DNA of 16,244 nucleotides from NCBI GenBank assembly GCA_051884915.1, contig JBJEWF010000053.1:1-16244 (forward strand), in the 5' to 3' direction. The notes under the pieces were generated by a model. That model was given only the letters and a program-made list of their open reading frames with translations, did not search any database and had not been told where the DNA came from. Numbering within the stretch: the first letter of the stretch is position 1; each line of letters starts with the position of its first letter. Positions 8,138-14,495 of this stretch are shown here, piece after piece. The position numbers and the translations under genes are program-made. The DNA is from RUG572 sp051884915. GTDB lineage: Bacteria > Verrucomicrobiota > Kiritimatiellia > RFP12 > UBA1067.

Positions 8138-10135
8138 CTACCTGTCCCCGTTGGCTTCCTTCTGGATTCGCTCCAGTTCCGTTGCGGATTCTTCCCAGTC
8201 GGCGGTATAGCGGTCGATTTCGAACTGCAACGTGCGGACCTGGCGGTTCACTTCGGCGAAGTTCGTCGTTGGCTTGGGCTGGAACAGTTCCGCGGAAGCC
8301 GCGTCCAGCGCCTTCTGGAGTTCGTCGATTTTCGTTTCGCAGAACGCGACTTTCTTTTTGAGTTCCTTTATCTTCGGCGCGAATCGGGCCCGCTCGGCGG
8401 CCCGTTGCTGGCGAAGTTCCCGGGACGTGGGATGGGGTGCGGAAGGCGAAGCGGGCGCGTTGCCGGATGATTTCGCGGCGCCCGCGCCCTGCGCCGCCGG
8501 GGCGGAGTTTTTCGCCGTCGCCAGTTGCGCCTTCTTCTCGCAGTAGTAGTCGTAGCCGCCCGGGAATCGTCGAATGCCTTCGGGAGTGATTTCAAGGATT
8601 GACGTGGCGACGGCGCGGACGAAGTCGATGTCGTGCGAGACGAGGAGGATGGTGCCCTTGTATTGTCCGAGCGCTTCCTGAAGCAGTTTGCGGCCGTCAA
8701 GGTCCAAATGCGTCGTCGGTTCGTCCAGCAGCAGGAAGTTGGGCGACTGGAGGAAGAGCCGCAGAAACGCGAGCCGGATTTTCTCGCCGCCGGAGAGGAC
8801 GCCGGCCTGCTTCTCGACATCGTTCTCGTCAAAGCCGAATGCGCCGAGCTGGTTGCGGAAATTCTTTTCGCCGGAAATGTTCGATCCTCCCTGCCATGCG
8901 TTCTTGGCGATACGGTAGACGGAGAGGTCGGGCGGAATCGTTTCGGCCAGTTCCTGGGAAAGATAGCCCGGCACGACGTTGTGGCCGAGAATCGCCTTGC
9001 CTGCCGTCGGCTGGCGCGTGCCGGCGATGATGCGCATGAGCGTCGATTTGCCAAGGCCGTTATAGCCGATCAACGCGACTTTGTCGCCGCGGGCGATGCT
9101 GAATTCCACGTCGTGGAGAACGTTCTTGACGCCATCGTACGAGAAGAAGAGGTTTTCGCAGCGGAACATTTCGATGCCGCTGGGCGGCGGCTCGGCCAGG
9201 CGGAGCCGTCCGCTTCGGGTATAGCGCTTGGGAAGGACGATCCGTTCCTCGTCGATCTTGTCGATGAGTTTCTGGCGGCTCTGGGCCTGTGCGGCCTTGG
9301 TCGCCTGGGCGCGGAAGCGGTCGACAAACCGCTGGAGCTGTTCCCGGTGGCGGTCCTGGTTCTCCTTCGCCTGGAGAAGATGCTGGTAGCGGACTTCGCG
9401 TTCCCGCAGATACCAGTCGAGATTGCCTTCATAGCGCGTACACGTGCCCGCGTCGACCTCGACGATGATGTCCGTCAACGTCCGCAGCAGATAGCTGTCG
9501 TGCGAAATGAGCATCAGCGTCCCCTGGTACTGCTTGAGGAATTTCTGCAGCCATTCGACGGCGGGCAAATCGAGGTAGTTGGATGGTTCGTCGAGCAGCA
9601 GCAGGTCTGGCTGGGATGCCAGGACCCGGCTCAGTTCGGCACGCATGCGCCAGCCGCCGGAGAACGAGGCAAACGGTCTGTCGAATTCTTCAACGGAAAA
9701 TCCCAGTCCGCCCAGGGCGACCTTTACGCGGGTCTCAAGGTCGTATCCGCCAAGATGTTCGAAAGACGTCTGGAGTTCGCCGTATTCCTTCAGAATGGAG
9801 GAATCGCCCGAGTCGAGCCGCTGTTCCAGTTCCCGCATCCGCGCTTCGATTTCATGGAAGCCGGGAACGCCGCGGAGGGAGTATTCGAGCAGGGTCTCTT
9901 CCGGCGTGTCGGGTTCCGGATGCTGGCGCGTGGAGCCGATGCGCGGTTTCTCTTCGACGACGAGCTCGCCATGGTCGACCGACATCTCGCCGAGAATGAT
10001 GCGGAAGAGCGTCGACTTTCCGGAGCCGTTCGGCCCGACGACGCCAACGCGTTCAAACTTGTTGACACGGAAACTGACGTCCGTCAGAACGTCCTGAAGT
10101 CCATAATGGACGGAAATGTCTCTAAAGTCGAGCAC
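8138..10135 (-). CDS. ABC-F family ATPase, YheS-like (ribosome-associated type)
   Basis: ABC-F proteins have two ATPase domains and no membrane part. Studied members bind the ribosomal E site and affect stalled or antibiotic-blocked translation. The 665-residue product has P-loop 1 GPNGSGKST (34-42), signature SGGWR (159-163) and Walker B LLLLDE (178-183). A helical linker carries VDRFRAQATKAAQAQSR (271-287), the P-site interaction motif region. P-loop 2 is GYNGLGKST (357-365), with LSGGE (447-451) and LLLDE (468-472). An Ala/Ser/Pro-rich hinge (about 540-570) leads to a basic coiled coil (570-665). The linker and tail resemble E. coli YheS most. The start is GTG, giving the usual MLDFRDIS terminus; no Shine-Dalgarno precedes it. 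The gene lies 29 nt downstream of the beta-helix gene on the same strand and may be expressed from its promoter. A specific resistance role cannot be inferred. Confidence 0.93.
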   Translation of the reverse strand: MLDFRDISVHYGLQDVLTDVSFRVNKFERVGVVGPNGSGKSTLFRIILGEMSVDHGELVVEEKPRIGSTRQHPEPDTPEETLLEYSLRGVPGFHEIEARMRELEQRLDSGDSSILKEYGELQTSFEHLGGYDLETRVKVALGGLGFSVEEFDRPFASFSGGWRMRAELSRVLASQPDLLLLDEPSNYLDLPAVEWLQKFLKQYQGTLMLISHDSYLLRTLTDIIVEVDAGTCTRYEGNLDWYLREREVRYQHLLQAKENQDRHREQLQRFVDRFRAQATKAAQAQSRQKLIDKIDEERIVLPKRYTRSGRLRLAEPPPSGIEMFRCENLFFSYDGVKNVLHDVEFSIARGDKVALIGYNGLGKSTLMRIIAGTRQPTAGKAILGHNVVPGYLSQELAETIPPDLSVYRIAKNAWQGGSNISGEKNFRNQLGAFGFDENDVEKQAGVLSGGEKIRLAFLRLFLQSPNFLLLDEPTTHLDLDGRKLLQEALGQYKGTILLVSHDIDFVRAVATSILEITPEGIRRFPGGYDYYCEKKAQLATAKNSAPAAQGAGAAKSSGNAPASPSAPHPTSRELRQQRAAERARFAPKIKELKKKVAFCETKIDELQKALDAASAELFQPKPTTNFAEVNRQVRTLQFEIDRYTADWEESATELERIQKEANGDR

Positions 10136-10164
10136 GGCGAAATGGAAATTGAGGTGATGGTTGA

Positions 10165-12267
10165 CTAGCGCCTGTTCAGAAGGCCGATCTTTTCAAAGGG
10201 GATGGGCTCGAAGGACGGAATCTCCCGGAAGACTTTCGCGTCCGGGCGGAGGCGGAAATCTTTTTCTGCGGCATTGTGGAAGCCGGGGTCTCCCGTGAAG
10301 ACGACGTCCGTCGCGTTTGTTGCCCAGCGGCCTCTGGCGATGCCGGGCATCGTTTCGCCGGGTTTGCGGCCGGGGAGGGCGAGCGGGCAGTCGATGAATG
10401 CGTTGCGGGTGGCGAGATTCCAGCGGGCATTGTCCTCTTCGGGCGCGAAGAGCGCCTTGATGGCGGGATAATGCGCGGTCCAGACCGCATCCGTCACGCA
10501 GACTTCCTTCAGCAGGCGGGTTTGCTCAAGTGGCGACTTGAGGAAGTCCGCCCAGCGTTTCTGATTCCAGGGGGCGGAACCGAGCGGACGTTTGCAGTCG
10601 ATGAAGAGGCAGTTGTCGACCAGATTGGAGTGGCCTCCGTGGCAGAAGACCGTTCCGAATCCTCCAAAGCCGGGATCGCCGCATTTGTAGAAGACGTTGC
10701 CGAAGACCGTGTCGCCGCAGTCTCCGTCGTCGAAATAGACGGCCGCGTTCCCATGGCCGCGCGGCGAACCGATCTCGCTCCAGAAATTGTAGCGCAGCAC
10801 GTTTCCGCGGCAGGACGGATTGCGTCCCTTGTAGAAGGCCGCGGCATCGTCGGAACACATGCAGACGTTGGAGATGACGTTGAACTCGAAGACATGGTCA
10901 TTGCCGTAGACGCCAATCGCCATGTGCGGCGCACCGGATATTTCGCAATGGCGAACCCTGTTGCCGACGCCGTTGACCTGGATGGCGCTGGCGTAGGTCA
11001 GGCAATGGCGGGAAAAGTCGCGGATGAGCGTGTCCTCGACCATGTTGTTGCCGGGCGTGAGCGTTCTGCGGTCTCCCCCGGCGATGTGAAGTCCGCCGGA
11101 TCCCGTGTCGAAGATGTCGCACGTCGTCACGCGGCAGTCCCGGCAGTCGACCATGCTGATGGCCTTCATGCGGATGTTCCGGAAACGGCTGCCGGCAAAG
11201 ACGATGCGGGAACTGTTTTTGACCACGGCCCCGTCGCCCCAGCATTCTTCGAATGTCAGGTCGCGGAAAACCAGGTCGTGCGCCTTGTCGACGGACACGA
11301 GCGCGCGCGGCTGGCTCGTGACGACAATGCGCGTACGGCCCGCCACGAGCGGCTGATACGGCCACAGATAGAGCCGTTTCGCGTCACGGTCGATGAAATA
11401 TTCGCCCGGGACGTCGAGTTCTTCGAGCAGGTGGATGGCTTTCCAGCGCCGTGGACTCGGATTGCCCGCGCGCACGCCATAGGTGTGTTTGGCGGCGAAC
11501 GCGATGGTATTGGAGGCCGTGTTGACGGCGGCCACGGGAATGACGGAATCGTACCAGTCGAAGCACCAGAATCCGTGGAGCCAGAGTTCGGCGACATTGG
11601 TCCAGCGGGACGGACGATTGCCCTCATAGGCGAAGACACCGCCTCTGGGGGCTTGTTTGGCGCCTTTTCGCGGGACGCCAAGGCCCTGGGTGACGGAACC
11701 GTCGTTGTCCTGCGTGCCTTTGTCGATGAACTTTGAGATGGTCGTCCACCGATCGCCGTTCGGCCATTGGGCGGGCGTCAGGCGTCGGCCGTCGATGAAG
11801 ACTTCGGGGATGGGCGTCGGCTGCCGGAATTCTTTTGTCCGTGTCGACCAATAGGAGATTTTGCAGGGAGTCAGATCGGCGACGAGAACGTGTTCGGCCG
11901 CGGCGCCGTCGATTCGCGGATCGTCGGCGGCCTTTCTGAAATCGGCGGCGCAAAGCGTGACGCCGTCACAGAGCACGGCTGGCCCCGTTCCGTCTGATCG
12001 CCAGATGACGGGAAAACCGTCGGTGCCGCTGTCGGCCGCGGTCAGGGCAAGGGATTCCGCGATCGGGTAACGCCCCTGGGACAGGACGACTTCAACGCCA
12101 TGGATGCGGTTCGTGGCCGGCAGATTGCGGATGGCGTCGCGAACGGCAATGAGGGAGTCGCCCGGCCGGACGTTGATCGTGTACGGTCGCGGTGCGGGTG
12201 CGCGGGCCGGCGCGCAGACCGCGAATCCGAAACCGACGAGACTCGCGGCCAGAAATCTGTGGATCAT
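10165..12267 (-). CDS. Secreted right-handed parallel beta-helix protein
   Basis: The product is about 700 residues and begins with an export signal (MIHRFLAASLVGFGFAVCAPARA), so it acts outside the cytoplasm. After a family-typical N-terminal part (VRDAIRNL, EVVLSQGRYPI, ADSGTDGFPVIW) a right-handed beta-helix runs over about 325-560, marked by short repeated turns such as DLVFRDLTF, RIVFAGSRF and CRVTTCDIF. DDAAAFYKGR and VYFDDGDCGDTVFGNVFY are conserved-looking acidic segments seen in large beta-helix families of PVC bacteria, and could hold the active site or bind metal. Such proteins are often polysaccharide lyases or glycosidases, but the activity here is unknown. The mature part has about 20 cysteines, many for an exported protein. 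The start at 12267 is preferred over the ATG at 12279 because GGAG sits 6 nt before it and the signal peptide then starts cleanly. The gene is divergent from the FAD oxidoreductase. Confidence 0.88.
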   Translation of the reverse strand: MIHRFLAASLVGFGFAVCAPARAPAPRPYTINVRPGDSLIAVRDAIRNLPATNRIHGVEVVLSQGRYPIAESLALTAADSGTDGFPVIWRSDGTGPAVLCDGVTLCAADFRKAADDPRIDGAAAEHVLVADLTPCKISYWSTRTKEFRQPTPIPEVFIDGRRLTPAQWPNGDRWTTISKFIDKGTQDNDGSVTQGLGVPRKGAKQAPRGGVFAYEGNRPSRWTNVAELWLHGFWCFDWYDSVIPVAAVNTASNTIAFAAKHTYGVRAGNPSPRRWKAIHLLEELDVPGEYFIDRDAKRLYLWPYQPLVAGRTRIVVTSQPRALVSVDKAHDLVFRDLTFEECWGDGAVVKNSSRIVFAGSRFRNIRMKAISMVDCRDCRVTTCDIFDTGSGGLHIAGGDRRTLTPGNNMVEDTLIRDFSRHCLTYASAIQVNGVGNRVRHCEISGAPHMAIGVYGNDHVFEFNVISNVCMCSDDAAAFYKGRNPSCRGNVLRYNFWSEIGSPRGHGNAAVYFDDGDCGDTVFGNVFYKCGDPGFGGFGTVFCHGGHSNLVDNCLFIDCKRPLGSAPWNQKRWADFLKSPLEQTRLLKEVCVTDAVWTAHYPAIKALFAPEEDNARWNLATRNAFIDCPLALPGRKPGETMPGIARGRWATNATDVVFTGDPGFHNAAEKDFRLRPDAKVFREIPSFEPIPFEKIGLLNRR

Positions 12268-12288
12268 AGATGTCTCCATGAGAGGGAA

Positions 12289-12297
12289 ATTATATCA
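12289..12297 (-). promoter_or_regulatory. Extended -10 promoter for the beta-helix gene
   Basis: Read on the minus strand, TGATATAAT is a perfect extended -10 element (TGnTATAAT). It lies 21 nt before the chosen start at 12267, which leaves a short leader containing the GGAG ribosome site. The -35 region is weak (TTCAGC at 12316-12311, 16-nt spacing), as expected for extended -10 promoters. Confidence 0.6.
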
Positions 12298-12325
12298 AAA
12301 CCTTTCCGTTGCTGAATAGGGCGTG

Positions 12326-12354
12326 TTGACGCGGAAGGGGAAATATGGGAGAAT
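12326..12354 (+). promoter_or_regulatory. Probable promoter of the FAD oxidoreductase gene
   Basis: TTGACG (12326-12331) matches five of six -35 consensus bases, and GAGAAT (12349-12354) follows at 17 nt with four of six matches to TATAAT. It would give a leader of roughly 100 nt before the gene at 12459. It faces away from the beta-helix promoter, with the two -10 elements about 55 nt apart. Confidence 0.45.
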
Positions 12355-12370
12355 TCCCGAAAAGGGAATT
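12352..12370. promoter_or_regulatory. Perfect inverted repeat, candidate operator
   Basis: AATTCCC (12352-12358) and GGGAATT (12364-12370) are exact reverse complements separated by GAAAA. The repeat overlaps the end of the proposed -10 box and covers the expected transcription start of the oxidoreductase gene, a classical repressor position. As RNA it would form a 7-bp hairpin near the 5' end, so a role in the transcript is the alternative. It is one of the few AT-containing palindromes in this GC-rich window. Confidence 0.4.
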
Positions 12371-12458
12371 TGTGGGGACGCCATTGTGATGCTGGATGTG
12401 GCGACAGCGCATGTCGGCAGGCGCGTTCCCCGGAAAACGTGAAGAAAGAGGTACGGAA

Positions 12459-13781
12459 ATGAGGCTGGCGAAGGTTGGGCGGGTTGCGCTGATGGTGGGA
12501 TTGGCTCTTTCGGTATCGGCGGGGCGGCTGCCGGACGAGACGTGCGACGTGCTCGTCGTGGGCGGTGGGGCGGCGGGCGTGTCCGCGGCGGGTGCGGCGG
12601 CGCGGGCCGGGGCGAAGACGTTGCTGCTGGAACAGGGTTTCCAGGTGGGTGGAAACATGACGACTGGTCATGTCGACTACCCCGGCCTTTTCTTCGCCTA
12701 TGGCGAGCAGGTGGTGGCGGGTTTTGGCTGGGAGACGGTGTCCAATGCGATCGTGACGGCGGGCGGGCGTTTCCCGCCGGTCGAGAAGTGGCGCGAACTC
12801 CGCCATTCGCAGATCCAACATCGGATCAACGTGCCGATCTGGGTGGCGATCTGCGAGGAGATGTTGCGGACGGCGGGCGTGAAAATCCGGTACTACTCGT
12901 CGCCGGCGGCCGTGTCGTACGTGAACGGCGCCTGGATGGTCCGCGTCCATTCCGGCGGCGATACGCGGACGGTGACGGCGCACGAGATTGTCGACTGTAC
13001 GGGCGGTGGCGCCGTCGCGGCGCTCGCGGGCGCGGAATTGATGGATGCGGACGAGCGCAGTCCGGGGACATTCCGCTATTCGGTCAAGAACATTCCGCCG
13101 AAAAGCCAATGGAACGTGCCGGCGATGAAGGCGGCCTATCGGCAGGCTCTCGCCGACGGAACGTTGAAGGAAGGGGATACGCGCGAGTCCATCTTCGGCT
13201 TTACGCATTTCGCCGGGCTGTTGACGAATTACATCGAGACGCGCGGCGAGGGAACGGACGGGCGCGGGGACGTGAACCAGGCAGGACGCGCGGCGATGTT
13301 GCGTCTCTTCCGTTTTCTCCGGCGGCAACCGGGATTTGAGCGTATCGAACTGGTGGCGGCTGCGGCTGAGACGGGCGTCCGGGAGACGACGCGCGTGAAG
13401 GGCGACTATGTGATCACGGGCGAGGATTACGTCTCCGGGCGCGTATGGCCGGACTCGCTTTGCCATGTTTTCTATCCTGTCGATTTGCACAGCAAAGCGG
13501 GCGGCGTGAAGCCCCAATATCTGAAAGAAGGGGTGAAGCCGACGGTCCCGCTTGGCGCCTTGACGGCCAAAGGGGTGGACCATCTGCTGATGGCGGGGCG
13601 GTGCCTTTCGGCCGATCGGACGGCGATGTCCGCAATTCGCGTTCAGGCGGCTTGCATGGCAACGGGACAGGCCGCCGGCGTGACGGCAGCACTGGCGGCC
13701 CGGAAAGGGCTTTCGCCGCGTGCGCTTCCCATCGCCGAAATCAAGTCGGCTTTACGCGCACAGGGTTGCATTGTGCCCTGA
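12459..13781 (+). CDS. Secreted FAD-dependent oxidoreductase
   Basis: The 440-residue product starts with a likely export signal (MRLAKVGRVALMVGLALSVSAG) followed directly by a Rossmann dinucleotide-binding fold: CDVLVVGGGAAGVSAA with GGGAAG at 35-40 and the acidic end of strand 2 in LLLEQ. VGGNMTTG follows, as in the FAD_oxidored family (PF12831-like). The C-terminal part has LLMAGRCLSADRTA (G380, R381) and an alanine-rich helix, SAIRVQAACMATGQAAG, which closes the FAD site. The substrate is unknown. Exported members are common in PVC bacteria near carbohydrate genes, and the divergent beta-helix gene fits that setting. The start at 12459 is chosen because AAAGAGG lies about 7 nt upstream; an in-frame start at 12396 would put a poor sequence before the signal. 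An exported flavoprotein needs folding with its cofactor, so Tat export or periplasmic FAD loading is possible, but no twin-arginine motif is visible. Confidence 0.87.
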   Translation: MRLAKVGRVALMVGLALSVSAGRLPDETCDVLVVGGGAAGVSAAGAAARAGAKTLLLEQGFQVGGNMTTGHVDYPGLFFAYGEQVVAGFGWETVSNAIVTAGGRFPPVEKWRELRHSQIQHRINVPIWVAICEEMLRTAGVKIRYYSSPAAVSYVNGAWMVRVHSGGDTRTVTAHEIVDCTGGGAVAALAGAELMDADERSPGTFRYSVKNIPPKSQWNVPAMKAAYRQALADGTLKEGDTRESIFGFTHFAGLLTNYIETRGEGTDGRGDVNQAGRAAMLRLFRFLRRQPGFERIELVAAAAETGVRETTRVKGDYVITGEDYVSGRVWPDSLCHVFYPVDLHSKAGGVKPQYLKEGVKPTVPLGALTAKGVDHLLMAGRCLSADRTAMSAIRVQAACMATGQAAGVTAALAARKGLSPRALPIAEIKSALRAQGCIVP

Positions 13782-13828
13782 TTCGCATTGTCTGATGCGG
13801 AAGCAACAATTTCCCCAGCAATTTCGCA

Positions 13829-13857
13829 TTGGAGTCCACGGCCAAATAGTGTATAAT
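13829..13857 (+). promoter_or_regulatory. Strong sigma70-type promoter for tRNA-Ser
   Basis: TTGGAG (13829-13834) and a perfect TATAAT (13852-13857) are separated by 17 nt. The tRNA begins 20 nt after the -10 box, so the primary transcript would have a 5' leader of about 12 nt to be removed by RNase P. Confidence 0.75.
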
Positions 13858-13876
13858 GCACGCCTGTCTTCGCCTT

Positions 13877-13964
13877 GGAGAGATGGCAGAGTGGTTGAAT
13901 GCACCGGTCTTGAAAACCGGCGAGCCGCAAGGCTTCGGGGGTTCGAATCCCTCTCTCTCCGCCA
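13877..13964 (+). tRNA. tRNA-Ser (anticodon UGA), CCA encoded
   Basis: The acceptor strand GGAGAGA (13877-13883) pairs with TCTCTCC (13954-13960), followed by G and an encoded CCA (13962-13964). The anticodon arm CCGGT (13904-13908) and ACCGG (13916-13920) encloses CTTGAAA with anticodon TGA at 13911-13913, which reads UCA-type serine codons. A long variable arm (GAGCC-GCAA-GGCTTC) confirms a class II serine tRNA, and the T loop is TTCGAAT. The gene sits between the FAD oxidoreductase and a double terminator and appears to be a single-tRNA unit. Confidence 0.97.
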
Positions 13965-13983
13965 TAATTTCTAACTCATAGAG

Positions 13984-14007
13984 AGAGCCGGTTGTCCGGT
14001 TCTTTTT
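13984..14007 (+). terminator. Intrinsic terminator 1 after tRNA-Ser
   Basis: AGAGCCGG (13984-13991) pairs with CCGGTTCT (13996-14003), with one G-U pair, around a TTGT loop and is followed by TTTT (14004-14007). It lies 20 nt after the tRNA 3' end. Confidence 0.7.
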
Positions 14008-14019
14008 CATATACGGAAT

Positions 14020-14043
14020 AAGCCCAATTGTTTGGGCTTTTTT
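14020..14043 (+). terminator. Intrinsic terminator 2 after tRNA-Ser
   Basis: AAGCCCAA (14020-14027) pairs perfectly with TTGGGCTT (14032-14039) around TTGT and runs into a T-tract (to 14043). It stands 12 nt after terminator 1 and uses the same loop, making a tandem stop. Confidence 0.85.
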
Positions 14044-14065
14044 CGTATAGTTAGCGCGACTCTCC

Positions 14066-14159
14066 GTTCTCACCGTTTCTCTACTTGGAGAGAACTGTGG
14101 CGAGATATCGCCTTCTCTCTCGCAGATTCTCTGCCCTGAATGGAGAGAGAGCAGAGAAC
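14066..14159. repeat. GAGA/TCTC-rich stretch with consecutive hairpins
   Basis: Three hairpins follow each other. TTCTCT (14077-14082) pairs with AGAGAA (14089-14094). GGCGA (14099-14103) pairs with TCGCC (14108-14112) around GATA. TCTCTCTC (14114-14121) pairs with GAGAGAGA (14143-14150) and encloses an inner GCAGA-TTC-TCTGC hairpin (14122-14134). GTTCTC (14066) and GAGAAC (14090) offer an alternative outer pairing. CTTGGAGAGA at 14084-14093 repeats the first bases of tRNA-Ser with its flank (13874-13883). No promoter directly in front and no gene inside are evident, so it may be a structured RNA, a tRNA-derived relic or simple low-complexity sequence. Confidence 0.4.
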
Positions 14160-14221
14160 CCTTATTTCGATCACAACAGGCGGGAGATTGGTCAACATGC
14201 GCTAAATGGCGCGGCGAGTTT

Positions 14222-14230
14222 TGCTATAAT
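14222..14230 (+). promoter_or_regulatory. Extended -10 promoter before the rubredoxin remnant
   Basis: TGCTATAAT is a perfect extended -10 element (TGnTATAAT). No good -35 lies 16-18 nt upstream. The predicted start near 14237 gives a leader of about 45 nt carrying AAAGGAG (14267-14273), one of the strongest ribosome sites in the window, placed 8 nt before GTG 14282. Confidence 0.6.
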
Positions 14231-14281
14231 TTCCCGCGATATGGAGCGTGTCAGAATATACGGCCGAAAGGAGACGCGACC

Positions 14282-14409
14282 GTGAAATGCGTGTGCAGGG
14301 CGTGTGGCGATATGGATGATCCGGCGAACAACGGCGGCATGGCGTTCGCGGAGGCTGGATCTGTCCGGCCTGCGGCGTCGGCAAAGACCAATTCGAGGCG
14401 CAGACCTGA
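14282..14409 (+). pseudogene. Rubredoxin gene with a frameshifting deletion
   Basis: Rubredoxins are small cytoplasmic electron carriers with one iron held by two CxxCG knuckles. From GTG 14282 the frame reads VKCVCRACGDMDDPANNGG then MAFAE, which holds the first knuckle (CRAC). It then turns into SVRPAASAKT and stops at 14411-14413. In the frame that contains TGG 14356 the DNA reads WICPACGVGKDQFEAQT and stops at 14407-14409: this is the second knuckle and the hallmark GVGKDQFE tail. Short rubredoxins usually have about six residues (18 nt) between the Phe and the Trp; here only 8 nt remain, so a 10-nt loss fits best. The intact promoter and ribosome site suggest recent damage or a read/assembly error. 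Programmed frameshifting is unlikely because the missing residues would still be absent. Confidence 0.7.
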
Positions 14410-14495
14410 CTGACTCCGGACGGGAAGATGTAAAGGATGTTAGTGGAATTCAAAATCGTCAGCCGTTTGCGTGCCGCAGGCGTTGTCGTTGCCGT

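Noticed and set aside
8111..8150. Bidirectional terminator between the symporter and ABC-F genes
   Set aside because: A GGGAC/GTCCC hairpin exists, but neither strand has a T-tract and it overlaps the ABC-F coding end, so the case is too weak.
8633..10168. A 511-codon plus-strand frame opposite the ABC-F gene
   Set aside because: It is the complement of a gene with all ABC-F motifs and has no domain or ribosome site of its own.
10276..11736. A 486-codon plus-strand frame opposite the beta-helix gene
   Set aside because: It is an antisense shadow; the minus strand has a signal peptide, ribosome site, promoter and repeat pattern.
12264..13583. A 439-codon minus-strand frame opposite the FAD oxidoreductase
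   Set aside because: It is Arg/His-rich without motifs, while the plus strand has a clear FAD-binding fold.
13877..14300. tRNA-Ser as the attachment site of an integrated element
   Set aside because: No repeat of the tRNA 3' end is found downstream, and no integrase or phage-like gene lies nearby within the window.
14304..14495. In-frame N-terminal extension of the esterase from GTG 14304
   Set aside because: It overlaps the rubredoxin remnant in another frame, is Arg-rich, and would bury the signal peptide 64 residues inside the protein.
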